Shown here one piece after another: positions 20,242 through 28,260 of a DNA stretch of 64,000 nucleotides (the stretch's first letter is position 1; each line of letters opens with the position of its first letter). The notes beneath the pieces were generated by a model, which ran no database searches, was not told where the DNA came from, and worked only from the letters and a program-made list of their open reading frames with translations. The stretch comes from Mycobacterium sp. 852014-50255_SCH5639931 (GTDB taxonomy: Bacteria; Actinomycetota; Actinomycetes; Mycobacteriales; Mycobacteriaceae). The position numbers and the translations under genes are program-made. The DNA lies in NCBI RefSeq assembly GCF_001665605.1, contig NZ_LZSV01000038.1:1-64000 (forward strand), given 5' to 3'.

Positions 20242-21369
20242 TTACCGGCGCCCAGCATGTTCGGCGGGACGACCCGATGCACCTGCATGATCGCTTTCCC
20301 CGGAAGCTAAGTGCTGCTCGCCAATCCATTGCAGCAGCGCATGGAGTCCCTCGTCCAGCGCCCACTTAGGATGCCAGTTGAGGTCGTGTTTCGCCGGCTC
20401 GATGTCGCAGCTGGCGGCGCGTATGTCACCGTCGCGAAATTTCGGAACGACGATCGGTTCCGGGGCGTTGAACACGGCGGCGATTTTCCGGGCAAGCTCA
20501 TGGATGCTGGTCGCGACTCCCGAACCGATGTCGAGGCAGCGTGCCCCGTTTGCAGGTTGCTGCACCGTCGCGAATAGCGCATCAACGACATCGTCGATGT
20601 AGACGAGGTCACGAAGGATCTGGCCATCTTCGTAGACCTCGGAGGGCTGCTGCTCGCGCGACAAACGTGCGAAGAAAGGAACCACTCCGGTGTATGGATT
20701 GGTCAGCGACTGCCCAGGCCCGTAAGCATTCTGCAGTCGCAGCACGCTTACATTGGTATCGTGCGCGGCCGCCCAGGCGGTCAGCAGGTGCTCCTGGGCG
20801 AGCTTGGTCGCGCCGTAGACGTTGGTGGGGCGGGGCTCCGTTCGCCCCGCGCAGCTCGGAAGGGGCATCGCCCGTTCGCCCGTGGGGCCCTGGGGGTCCC
20901 AGTTACCGGCGACCAATTGTGCGTGGCTGCGCGGTCCCGGATAGAAGATGTGGCTTCCAGAGCGCCAAGCCCCCTCGCCGTAGACGGCCCTGGACGAGGC
21001 CACAACGAGCTGGTCAGGGACGATTTCGGCGCGAGTCAGGGCGTCAAGAAGCTGCGTCGTGCCCACGACGTTGACAGCGCCGTGCCGCGTCGCCGCTGAC
21101 AGTGACTGTGCCGTTCCCGTCTCGGCCGCCAGGTGCACAATCTGAGAAGGGCGGAACAACCGCAGCACGGCATCCCAGTCGGGCGCATGGGTGACGTCAC
21201 CGGTGAAGAAGCGCACCGACGGCGGAAGGTCGACGGCTGCGCGCCGACCGTGGACCTGCGGGAGAAGCACGTCCATTACGGCGACCTCGTGCCCGACTTC
21301 GACAAGTCGGCTTGACAGCTTGCACCCGATAAACCCTGCTCCACCTGTGATGAGCACGGACGTTGACAC
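20242..21369 (-). CDS. NAD-dependent sugar-nucleotide epimerase/dehydratase
   Basis: 375 residues from GTG 21369, with GGGAGG ten bases upstream; an extended start at 21444 is less likely. Extended SDR: Rossmann motif SVLITGGAGFIGCKL, VHLAAETGT, ASSRAVYGEG and the catalytic YxxxK pair in NVYGATKLAQEHL. LRLQNAYGPGQ and DLVYIDDVVDALFA are typical of sugar-nucleotide epimerases and 4-reductases. The substrate may be a dTDP- or GDP-deoxyhexose for GPL sugars such as 6-deoxytalose. It is next to the C-methyltransferase, and the two could act on the same 4-keto sugar. Exact reaction unresolved. Confidence 0.88.
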   Translation of the reverse strand: MSTSVLITGGAGFIGCKLSSRLVEVGHEVAVMDVLLPQVHGRRAAVDLPPSVRFFTGDVTHAPDWDAVLRLFRPSQIVHLAAETGTAQSLSAATRHGAVNVVGTTQLLDALTRAEIVPDQLVVASSRAVYGEGAWRSGSHIFYPGPRSHAQLVAGNWDPQGPTGERAMPLPSCAGRTEPRPTNVYGATKLAQEHLLTAWAAAHDTNVSVLRLQNAYGPGQSLTNPYTGVVPFFARLSREQQPSEVYEDGQILRDLVYIDDVVDALFATVQQPANGARCLDIGSGVATSIHELARKIAAVFNAPEPIVVPKFRDGDIRAASCDIEPAKHDLNWHPKWALDEGLHALLQWIGEQHLASGESDHAGASGRPAEHAGRR

Positions 21370-21625
21370 GAGCCGATGCCTCCCGTTCGAGTGCAAAAAG
21401 AAATCAACCGCACGCGTTCGCGGGTGCGGCCCGCGGTTGATCATATCGGTGAATCATCTAGCGTCAGCCGAGTTCCACAGATAGCTCAACAACCCGGTCT
21501 TCTTTGGTCAAGCCGGCGCGATTAGGTCGGCCACCACATTCGGCAAGCGGCGCTGACTAGGACCGAAGGATTGTCGGTGCAATCCGCATAGCTTCAGCAA
21601 GTCGCTTCTGGCCGTCCGAGCGGCA

Positions 21626-22861
21626 TCAAACGAGGTGAACATCCGGTGCGTAGAGGATCCACCGTCCGCCGTTCTCTTGAAACCCACGTTCCTTGGCCAT
21701 GATCTCTTCAGCGTGGTTCCACGCAAACAGCAGGGCGTAGTCGGGGTAGGGGTGCGAAAAGACCTCCGGCGAGCAAACGGGAATTTGTGAGCCCGGGGTC
21801 AGACGCCCTTGCTTCTCTGGGGTCGAATCACACACGATAGGAAGAAGATCGGGGCCGATATGGCAGTAGTTCATAACCGTGGCGCTCCTCGAGGTGGCCC
21901 CGTACCCCACGACACGTCGGCCGTCGGAACGCAAGTCGCGGAGGAGTTTGACGAGGTCCGCGCGGATGCAATCGATATTGGCGGAAAATCGAACGAAGGT
22001 CTCTTCCTCGGCAATGCCCTCGATTTCTTCTCGCGCCAGGAACTCCGCGACGGCGGCGGTCGGCTCCGACGCCCCCGCACGAGCGACGGTGTAGCGGATG
22101 GAACCCCCGTGTAGCGGGAGGTGTTGGACGTCGATGAGGTCGAAGCCGAAACGTGCGGCCGTCGCCTGCACTGAACGGACCGAGAAGAGATAGATGTGCT
22201 CGTCGTAGATCTGGTCGAAGTAGACGCGCTTCAGGATGTCGCCGAGATACCGATCCTCGAATACGAACAGTCCGTCCGGGGCAAGCAGGATGTCGGCCCC
22301 GTTGAAAATTGAGTCGAGGTAGGAGATGTGGCTGATTGTGTTTGCCGAATAGATCAAGTGCGCTGGCCCATGCTCGTCACGAATTTCGCCGGCCGTTGGC
22401 GCGTTGAAGAAATCCGTGCGCACGTTGACACCATGTGCCCGGGCCACCTCGCCCGCCCCGGCGGCCGGGTCCACCCCCAGGTGTCGTATTCCGGCCTCGC
22501 TCAGCGTCTTCAGCATGACGCCGTCGTTGCTGCCGATCTCAACGACAAACCTGTCCCGGCCGCCGGGACAGGCTCGCAGGATGTGCCGGGCCACCTCCTC
22601 GCCGTGTCTCCGGATCAATGCGGAGCCAGATGCGCGGTAGGGATAGTCGGCACGATACATTTCGTTCGGCGGGACCTCGTCAAGCTGTTGCACCATTGTG
22701 CAAGACGCACAGAGCCCCACCGCGAGTTGGAAGAACGGCACTTTGGCGCTCTCTTCGGCCTTGACAAATGCATTTGAGACAGGCTGACGACCGAGGTCAA
22801 GCACCTGCCGAAGCTCCCCGCCGCACACACGGCAACTGCGCTCGGACAATACGGCCCCCAT
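21626..22861 (-). CDS. Sugar C-methyltransferase (TylC3/TcaB9/NovU type)
   Basis: 411 residues. The N-terminal zinc module has CRVCGGELRQVLDLGRQPVS and a second CASC pair. The SAM site is VVEIGSNDGVMLKTL. The catalytic signature YDEHIYLFS corresponds to the Tyr-Asp-Glu-His of TcaB9-type 3-C-methyltransferases, followed by HGGSIRY and the C-terminal module VVGYGATSRSATVMNYC. These enzymes add a methyl to C3 of a 4-keto-6-deoxy sugar nucleotide, giving branched sugars. In a MAC GPL cluster this predicts a 3-C-methyl deoxyhexose. The same family also contains members with other roles. Start is ATG 22861; the downstream partner is the epimerase. Confidence 0.88.
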   Translation of the reverse strand: MGAVLSERSCRVCGGELRQVLDLGRQPVSNAFVKAEESAKVPFFQLAVGLCASCTMVQQLDEVPPNEMYRADYPYRASGSALIRRHGEEVARHILRACPGGRDRFVVEIGSNDGVMLKTLSEAGIRHLGVDPAAGAGEVARAHGVNVRTDFFNAPTAGEIRDEHGPAHLIYSANTISHISYLDSIFNGADILLAPDGLFVFEDRYLGDILKRVYFDQIYDEHIYLFSVRSVQATAARFGFDLIDVQHLPLHGGSIRYTVARAGASEPTAAVAEFLAREEIEGIAEEETFVRFSANIDCIRADLVKLLRDLRSDGRRVVGYGATSRSATVMNYCHIGPDLLPIVCDSTPEKQGRLTPGSQIPVCSPEVFSHPYPDYALLFAWNHAEEIMAKERGFQENGGRWILYAPDVHLV

Positions 22862-23326
22862 CTCACATCGGTTCTACCGTGGTGTGATGAGCATAGACCC
22901 GAATGGACGTCGTCAATAGGCTCCTGAGTTTCTCGAACATTAAATCGGTGGGCTCCGGCCCATCGTGAGATTCACGGGCCGGCCGGCCCGGCCCGATCCG
23001 TCGGCGCCGGTTGCGAGTTCACGTGATGGAGCATCGCCATACCGGGCGGTCCGCACCTGTAGCGTCGGCCTTCCGCGCAAGAATTGTCACCGCCGTAATG
23101 GCTGCAATTGGTGGTTTTCCGGAGTTGGTCGCCGCCGCTAAAAGCGCTGATGGGCGCAAATAACTCGTACGAATTGCGGCCGGCAGGCCGGGTAAGCACT
23201 CCATTGGGGGCGCCAATGAATTCATCTGGGGGCGGGCGGCACGGCTACGCCGGGGGATTAACACGCCCTCTTCAGGCGAGATACCGAGGTACGGCATTGT
23301 CGGACTTGGGCTTGCCTCATTGCCGG
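22862..23326. other. Intergenic region with possible minus-strand promoter
   Basis: 465 bases between glycosyltransferase copy 3 and the C-methyltransferase start. Possible minus-strand promoter: TTGACG (22916-22911), 15-bp spacer, TATGCT (22895-22890), reading toward ATG 22861; the spacer is short, so this is weak. A 14-bp GC palindrome (GGGCCGGCCGGCCC) lies at 22976-22989. No gene or RNA is supported. Confidence 0.35.
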
Positions 23327-24595
23327 CTATGCCTTGGGGCGGGCGGCATCTTCTAGGAGATCGGCGGCTTTGGCGACACTGTCGGCGGGTCGGGTCATTC
23401 GGGCGGCGAGCTCGCGGGCCCGAACGGCGTATTCGGGGGCGAGGATCTGGCGTAGGTCTGCGACCAGCGACTCCTGGGTGGTGAGCGAAAACTGCCGGGC
23501 CGTACCCACTTTCAGCCGTTTTATTTGATTCCCCCAGTAAGGCTGATCGGCGGAGCTCCACAGGATCAACGTGGGAACACCGGCGCGCATGCTTGCGGCT
23601 GTGGTCCCGGACCCGCCATGGTGGACGACCGCCCGGCAGGCGGGAAAGACGGCGGCGTAGTTCACCACGCCCACCACTTTGACGTGGTCAAAGTGCGGGA
23701 CGCCGCTGAAATCCGTTCCTCCAAAACAGATTAACGCCCGCTCACCCAAATGCGCGCAAGCCTTAGCGATCATTTCGACAGTCTGGGCCGGAGACTCGAC
23801 CGGTATGCTGCCCGAGCCGAAGCAAATTGGCGGTGTTCCCGCGGCGATCCACGATGCGACATCCTCATCCGCCTCGGTCGTCAACTCCATCGTCAAGGCA
23901 CCGACAAAAGGCCGCCTATCGTCCCATTTCGCCCACTCGGCCGCTAGGCCGGGGAAGCACGCCTCGTCGTAGGCCTGGATTTCCAGCGAACCGCGTTGGC
24001 CGATCCGTCGCGTCGAGCGACGCCGTGCCTTCGGCAGGTTCAGTTGACGGCGCTGCGCGTTCTCGGCCTTCTTGGTCGAGCGCCAAAACAGCCACTCGAC
24101 CGCCGTCATCGTAGAGCGGACCAGCATCGATGGCGCGCTTGGAACGAGCTGACCGTTGGCCCGCATCGGAAAATGATGCAGCGTGGCCAACGGAATGTCG
24201 TAATACTCCGCTACGTTGGCGGCGGCTTGTTCAAAATTTAGGCCAGTGGATAGCAGGTCCGCTCCGTCCGCCAGCGACATCAGCGTCAGACTCACGTCGC
24301 CCCAGTAGCGGACGATGGGCTCCCAGACTCTGCGCACGACCTTGATCGGACCACGGATTGTCCAGGCGCTGCGGAAGAAGTCTCTCCACATATTGCGAAG
24401 GAACTCCTCATTGAGAAACTCCTGTACTTGCGGTCCGTAGGGGACCGCCGTCAGTCCAGCCGACTCGGCGAAGCTCACCAGCTCGGGCGGCACGGCGATG
24501 CGGACATCATGTCCTCTGCGTATGAGTTCGCGCCCGACGGCGACGGAAGGCTCGACGTCGCCGCGGGTCCCATAGCTGGCCAGGGCAAATTTCAT
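23327..24595 (-). CDS. GPL-type UGT glycosyltransferase (copy 3)
   Basis: 422 residues from ATG 24595 (a GTG lies one codon earlier; AGGA sits just upstream). N-terminus MKFALASYGTRGDVEPSVAV. The nucleotide-sugar motif is AVVHHGGSGTTAASMRAGVP, then WSSADQPYWGNQIKRLKVG. GSGSIPVESPAQTVEMIAKA replaces the GFGSMPV seen in copies 1 and 2. Likely one of the core MAC GPL transferases (GtfA/GtfB/RtfA type). It is tandem with copy 4, 228 bases apart, suggesting local duplication. Confidence 0.92.
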   Translation of the reverse strand: MKFALASYGTRGDVEPSVAVGRELIRRGHDVRIAVPPELVSFAESAGLTAVPYGPQVQEFLNEEFLRNMWRDFFRSAWTIRGPIKVVRRVWEPIVRYWGDVSLTLMSLADGADLLSTGLNFEQAAANVAEYYDIPLATLHHFPMRANGQLVPSAPSMLVRSTMTAVEWLFWRSTKKAENAQRRQLNLPKARRRSTRRIGQRGSLEIQAYDEACFPGLAAEWAKWDDRRPFVGALTMELTTEADEDVASWIAAGTPPICFGSGSIPVESPAQTVEMIAKACAHLGERALICFGGTDFSGVPHFDHVKVVGVVNYAAVFPACRAVVHHGGSGTTAASMRAGVPTLILWSSADQPYWGNQIKRLKVGTARQFSLTTQESLVADLRQILAPEYAVRARELAARMTRPADSVAKAADLLEDAARPKA

Positions 24596-24823
24596 CACGA
24601 ATCCTAGCCTTGCAGTTACCGCGCGTCCGCGGCTTCATGGGTATCGGTCATTATTCCGGTTCCTTATTTGTCGGCTGGGCGATCGACGTTGGTTTTCGAG
24701 CCACACCGCCGGGTGCCGGCGCGGCCGGTGTTCGCCCCATGGGTGCGGACGACGTTGGCGATGCTGCTCTCCGCCCCGGTGGCTGGTCCAATCAACTCAC
24801 GCCGCCGCAATCCGCCTTGCCAA

Positions 24824-26080
24824 CTAGTAGTCGGAGCGCCCCGGGCCGACGAACCTTTCCAGAAGGTCGGCGGTTTCGGCAATGCTTTCGGCGGGTTTGG
24901 TCATCCGGGTGGCGATCTCGCGGGCTCGTGCGGCATATTCGGGGGCAAGGATTTGGCGCAGATCTGTAAAGAGCGATTCGCGGGTAGTGGCCGAAAAGCG
25001 CCGGGCGGTGCCCACTTTCAGTCGTTTGACCTGAGTCGCCCAGATCCTTTGATCGCCCATGCTCCAGAGGCTCAACGTGGGGACTCCGGCGCGCAGGCCT
25101 GCGGCCGTGGTGCCCGCGCCACTGTGGTGCACGACCGCGCGGCAGGCGGGAAAGACCGCCGCGTAATTCACCGCGCCCACCACCTTGACGTGGTCGAAAT
25201 GCGGCACGTCGCTGTAGTCACTCGAACCGGAGCAAATCAACGCCCGTTCACCTAACTGCGCGCAGGCTGCGCTGATCATTTCGACCGTGGCGGCGGGAGA
25301 TTGGACCGTCGTGCTGCCGAAGCCGAAGCAAATCGGCGGTGTTCCCTCGGCAATCCACGACGCGACCTGGTCATCGGCATCCGTCCCCAACTCGATCGTC
25401 AGCGTGCCAACGAAGGGCCGTTGGTCGGCCCATTTCGCCCATTCAGCTGCCAGCCCGGGAAAGCACACTTCGTCGTAGGCCTGGATTTCCAGCGCTCCGC
25501 GTTCTGTGATCCGTTGCGGCGCAGGACATGTAGCCTTCGGTAGGCCCAATTCACGGCGTTGCGCGTCCTCGGCCCTCTTCGTCACGTGCCACTGCAACCC
25601 GTCCAGCATCGTCATTGCGAAGCGGATCAACGGTGATGGCAGGACCGGAAAGAGTTGGCCATTGGGCAGCATCGGAAAGAAATGCAGCGTGGCCAACGGA
25701 ATGTTGTGGTACTCCGCGACGTTCGCGGGGATCCCCGGGAAACCGGGGCCGGTTAACAGCAGGTCGGCCCCCTCCGCCAGCGCTGTCAGCGTGGTACTCA
25801 TCTCGGCCCACGCCTGGGCAAGGAGCTCCTGAGCTTCCCGCCACATCCTGATCAGATCCTGGATCTTCCAGAACTTGCGGAGGAAATCCACGTCCCAATA
25901 CCCCTCTGGCTGATCCGGCCCGTAGACGACTGCCTCAAGCCCCGCGGTCTCGACCAAGCCAACCAGGTTGGGCGGGACGGCCATCCGCACTTCATGCCCG
26001 CGGCGCAGCAGTTCGCGGCCGACAGCGGTACAGGGCTCGATATCCCCGCGGCTTCCGTAGCTTGCCAGCGCAAATTTCAC
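24824..26080 (-). CDS. GPL-type UGT glycosyltransferase (copy 4, variant motif)
   Basis: 418 residues from GTG 26080, preceded by AGGA; longer in-frame starts up to 26329 lack family similarity. N-terminus MKFALASYGSRGDIEPCTAV. The nucleotide-sugar motif differs from its three paralogs: AVVHHSGAGTTAAGLRAGVP, with Gly to Ser and Ser to Ala exchanges in the HHGGSGTT core, and SMGDQRIWATQVKRLKVG after it. FGSTTVQSPAATVEM is also distinct. It is the last UGT before the variable segment that runs to drrC, which is the position gtfB holds in described MAC clusters; this is inference from order only. Confidence 0.9.
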   Translation of the reverse strand: MKFALASYGSRGDIEPCTAVGRELLRRGHEVRMAVPPNLVGLVETAGLEAVVYGPDQPEGYWDVDFLRKFWKIQDLIRMWREAQELLAQAWAEMSTTLTALAEGADLLLTGPGFPGIPANVAEYHNIPLATLHFFPMLPNGQLFPVLPSPLIRFAMTMLDGLQWHVTKRAEDAQRRELGLPKATCPAPQRITERGALEIQAYDEVCFPGLAAEWAKWADQRPFVGTLTIELGTDADDQVASWIAEGTPPICFGFGSTTVQSPAATVEMISAACAQLGERALICSGSSDYSDVPHFDHVKVVGAVNYAAVFPACRAVVHHSGAGTTAAGLRAGVPTLSLWSMGDQRIWATQVKRLKVGTARRFSATTRESLFTDLRQILAPEYAARAREIATRMTKPAESIAETADLLERFVGPGRSDY

Positions 26081-26494
26081 GACAAATCCTGCCTTTCGTT
26101 TGTGAGCGCGGCGACGCCAGTGGTCATTATGTCTGGCTCTTCGACGGCCGGCTGGGCGTTCGCCGCCGGTCCGAATGTATGTTGGGGGATCCTCTTGCCG
26201 TGGTGTCGCCTGGGAGGCGGCGGTTGCCAACCCGCCGATGTGCATGCTTCGCGAGGGGATCCAGGGGGAGGTTGTGCTCGGGGTGGAGAAATCCTTGGCC
26301 CACGGCCAAGTCTGACTGCTCCCAGTCATAAGACATCGGCCAGGCGCAGGCCACTGCGTTGCAAGTTAATTCGGGTCCGTTGACGCGCCCGACCACGCTG
26401 CCGAGGCACAAGCCAGTGTGTCGTCGACTGTGCCGCTTCCTCGCGGCCATGATTCCCTCCAGTTCCATGCCGACAACGGTTGCGGCATCGACCC
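26081..26494. other. Intergenic region at the junction with the variable block
   Basis: 414 bases between glycosyltransferase copy 4 and the GT2-like gene. Open frames on both strands show no motif. No insertion-sequence inverted repeats or RNA gene was seen. It coincides with a change in gene origin, from GPL paralogs to genes of non-mycobacterial appearance. Confidence 0.45.
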
Positions 26495-27490
26495 TCAGCC
26501 GCCGCCGCGGAACAGCAACCCGGGGTCGGGCCACTGACCACGCCCAGTCGCCCTCCTGGCTCGCACCTTGAGCACGGCGATGTATCTGTTCAAGGTATGC
26601 AGTGGGCCCCTTGAACGAGCAGCACGGAGCCTCGCCTCGAGTTGGTCCTTGTCAGAGCTTGCCAGGAGGGTCGCCGGATGGGTGAGGGGGAGGTGCAGCT
26701 CCTCGGCGCCCAGCGAAGAGAGCGAAGTGTAGATTTTGTCCCACTTCGTGTGCGTCGCCTCGGCATCGAAGCCGATATTCCGGACCAGGTTGCGGGCAGG
26801 GCTAACGCAAAGGCCGGAGTTTGCCCATATGCTGTAAGTCCACGGGTAGGCCCAACTATTGATGTTGCCGTCGTAAACGTGTTGGAAAATGGACTCCCAG
26901 TAGTAGCGCTCGATCGACTTCGGGAAATACTGGTCGAACAGCTTCCTGTCTCTTATCTGCGGCCACTGCGCCATGTCGGGGTCGTATTTGTCCCAGGCTC
27001 GCCTCCAGGTGGCCCAACCCCACACGTGCGGATACCGAGAGAAGTAATAGCTATCCGCCGTCTCGCCATGCCCGAACAGAAAGTTATTTCCGGAGATCAT
27101 CATGACTCGCTCGTCCTGCTCGTACCGGTCGAGCAGGACGGCACAGTAGTGGAAGAACGAGACCGAGGGCATGCAGTCGTCTTCCAGTATTATTGCCCTA
27201 TCGACGAGCCCGAATGCCCAGGTTATGCCCGAGGAGATGCGACGACGGCAGCCTAGGTTGGACTCGGAGAAATTCCGGTGAACTTCACAGTCCCAGTCGA
27301 CTCCATCGATTATCGCGCGCGTCGTCGCGCATTTCTCGGCCTCTTCAGGCCTATGCGCGCGGGGGCCGTCGGCGATCACCAAGAGCTCCCTGGGCTTCGC
27401 GGCTCTGATTGCCTCGAAGACCTGTCTGGTGGCGTCGGGCCGGTTGAACACGATGAAGATAATTGGGATGGAACCTGATTCGTTGATCAT
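26495..27490 (-). CDS. Glycosyltransferase family 2-like protein
   Basis: 331 residues. GT-A fold transferase: starts with IPIIFIVFNRPDATRQVF and has the nucleotide-site ILEDDCMPSVSFFHY (EDD, a DxD equivalent). GWATWRRAWDKYD and WTYSIWANSGLCVSPARNLV are conserved in a group of sugar transferases sometimes labelled hemolytic protein HlpA-like. It probably adds a sugar in the serovar-specific GPL chain. Its ATG overlaps the stop of the upstream methyltransferase by four bases (ATGA), so the two are co-translated. Base composition is intermediate between the AT-rich upstream gene and the normal genome. Confidence 0.85.
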   Translation of the reverse strand: MINESGSIPIIFIVFNRPDATRQVFEAIRAAKPRELLVIADGPRAHRPEEAEKCATTRAIIDGVDWDCEVHRNFSESNLGCRRRISSGITWAFGLVDRAIILEDDCMPSVSFFHYCAVLLDRYEQDERVMMISGNNFLFGHGETADSYYFSRYPHVWGWATWRRAWDKYDPDMAQWPQIRDRKLFDQYFPKSIERYYWESIFQHVYDGNINSWAYPWTYSIWANSGLCVSPARNLVRNIGFDAEATHTKWDKIYTSLSSLGAEELHLPLTHPATLLASSDKDQLEARLRAARSRGPLHTLNRYIAVLKVRARRATGRGQWPDPGLLFRGGG

Positions 27491-28128
27491 TTGATACAGT
27501 CAACCACTATTGACATTGGCCTGTAGGGGGATGACACGCGAGTGTCATGGTCGGGGGTTCTTTGAACAAAACCTTTTGTATAGTCAATGGGCTTGGTATG
27601 GGGAGTTCCCTTTTGATCATAATAGTGGAGAAATTCGATCGAAGAAAACTCGGTATCGCTGAAGAGGTCAACCACGGTTTCATATCGCGGAAACCAGACA
27701 TGTCCACCCCTCGTGACTCTTTTCTTCCCAAAAGCCAAAAACCGCCGCCTATATGCTCCACCGGCGAACGGGTCGAATATAATATTGCCCCTCGGATCTT
27801 TGATTGATCTCTCAACCAGAATATCGCACCGATAGTCGGGAACTGACAACCGGAAAAGCCCGCCATATTTCAGAACTCGGTATATTTCAGATATTGTAGC
27901 GGGAATTTTCTCATAGGTTATGTGCTCAAAAACATCCTCGGACTGGTAGATGTCAACGGAGCCATCCGGGATGGGAAGCGGCTTTGAGACATCGTGGCGA
28001 ATGTGCCATTCATTTTCTTGCGCCAGAGACAGACCCACTTTTTTGCTACTGCGGTATTCCGGCGTGTCAGGAATATCGCCGGCATATAAATTTACAAAAG
28101 GAAGTGACGGTAGTTCACTAAATCTCAT
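27487..28128 (-). CDS. AT-rich class I methyltransferase, probably acquired
   Basis: 213 residues. SAM-dependent methyltransferase (type 11/predicted SAM-MTase family) lacking a full glycine-rich motif I at its start. DVSKPLPIPDGSVDIYQSEDVFEHI is the post-I/II region, followed by IPATISEIYRVLKYGGLFRLSVPDYR (motif III). Two 60-base stretches I counted (27601 and 27841 lines) are each 42% G+C, far below the neighbours. This indicates recent transfer from a lower-GC donor. AAGGA lies nine bases before ATG 28128. It is coupled to the GT2-like gene and probably methylates the same glycan. Confidence 0.85.
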   Translation of the reverse strand: MRFSELPSLPFVNLYAGDIPDTPEYRSSKKVGLSLAQENEWHIRHDVSKPLPIPDGSVDIYQSEDVFEHITYEKIPATISEIYRVLKYGGLFRLSVPDYRCDILVERSIKDPRGNIIFDPFAGGAYRRRFLAFGKKRVTRGGHVWFPRYETVVDLFSDTEFSSIEFLHYYDQKGTPHTKPIDYTKGFVQRTPDHDTRVSSPYRPMSIVVDCIK

Positions 28129-28131
28129 GAC

Positions 28132-28251
28132 TTATTTCCTTGTTGTGACGCTCATTGTCGAGGCCCAGAACCGCGACGCCGCGGCGGCGAGAAGGCGGTC
28201 CCAGAGGTGGGACCTCATGAGGCCGGCGGCCGCCCTGACGAAAGCTCTCAT
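28132..28251 (-). CDS. Possible 39-residue ORF between ugd and the AT-rich methyltransferase
   Basis: ATG 28251 to TAA 28132 encodes MRAFVRAAAGLMRSHLWDRL and 19 more residues, Ala/Arg-rich and GC-rich. It ends on the ribosome site of the next gene. No motif or family is recognised. It may be a leader, a decayed gene end or chance. Confidence 0.2.
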   Translation of the reverse strand: MRAFVRAAAGLMRSHLWDRLLAAAASRFWASTMSVTTRK

Positions 28252-28260
28252 CTGAGTGCC

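Noticed and set aside
22976-22989. GC palindrome GGGCCGGCCGGCCC as an operator or terminator
   Set aside because: A perfect palindrome with no loop, in GC-rich DNA, and no T-tract; not distinguishable from chance.
26081-26329. N-terminal extension of glycosyltransferase copy 4
   Set aside because: All four paralogs begin at MKF(V/A)LASYG; the extension has no similarity and passes the AGGA ribosome site.
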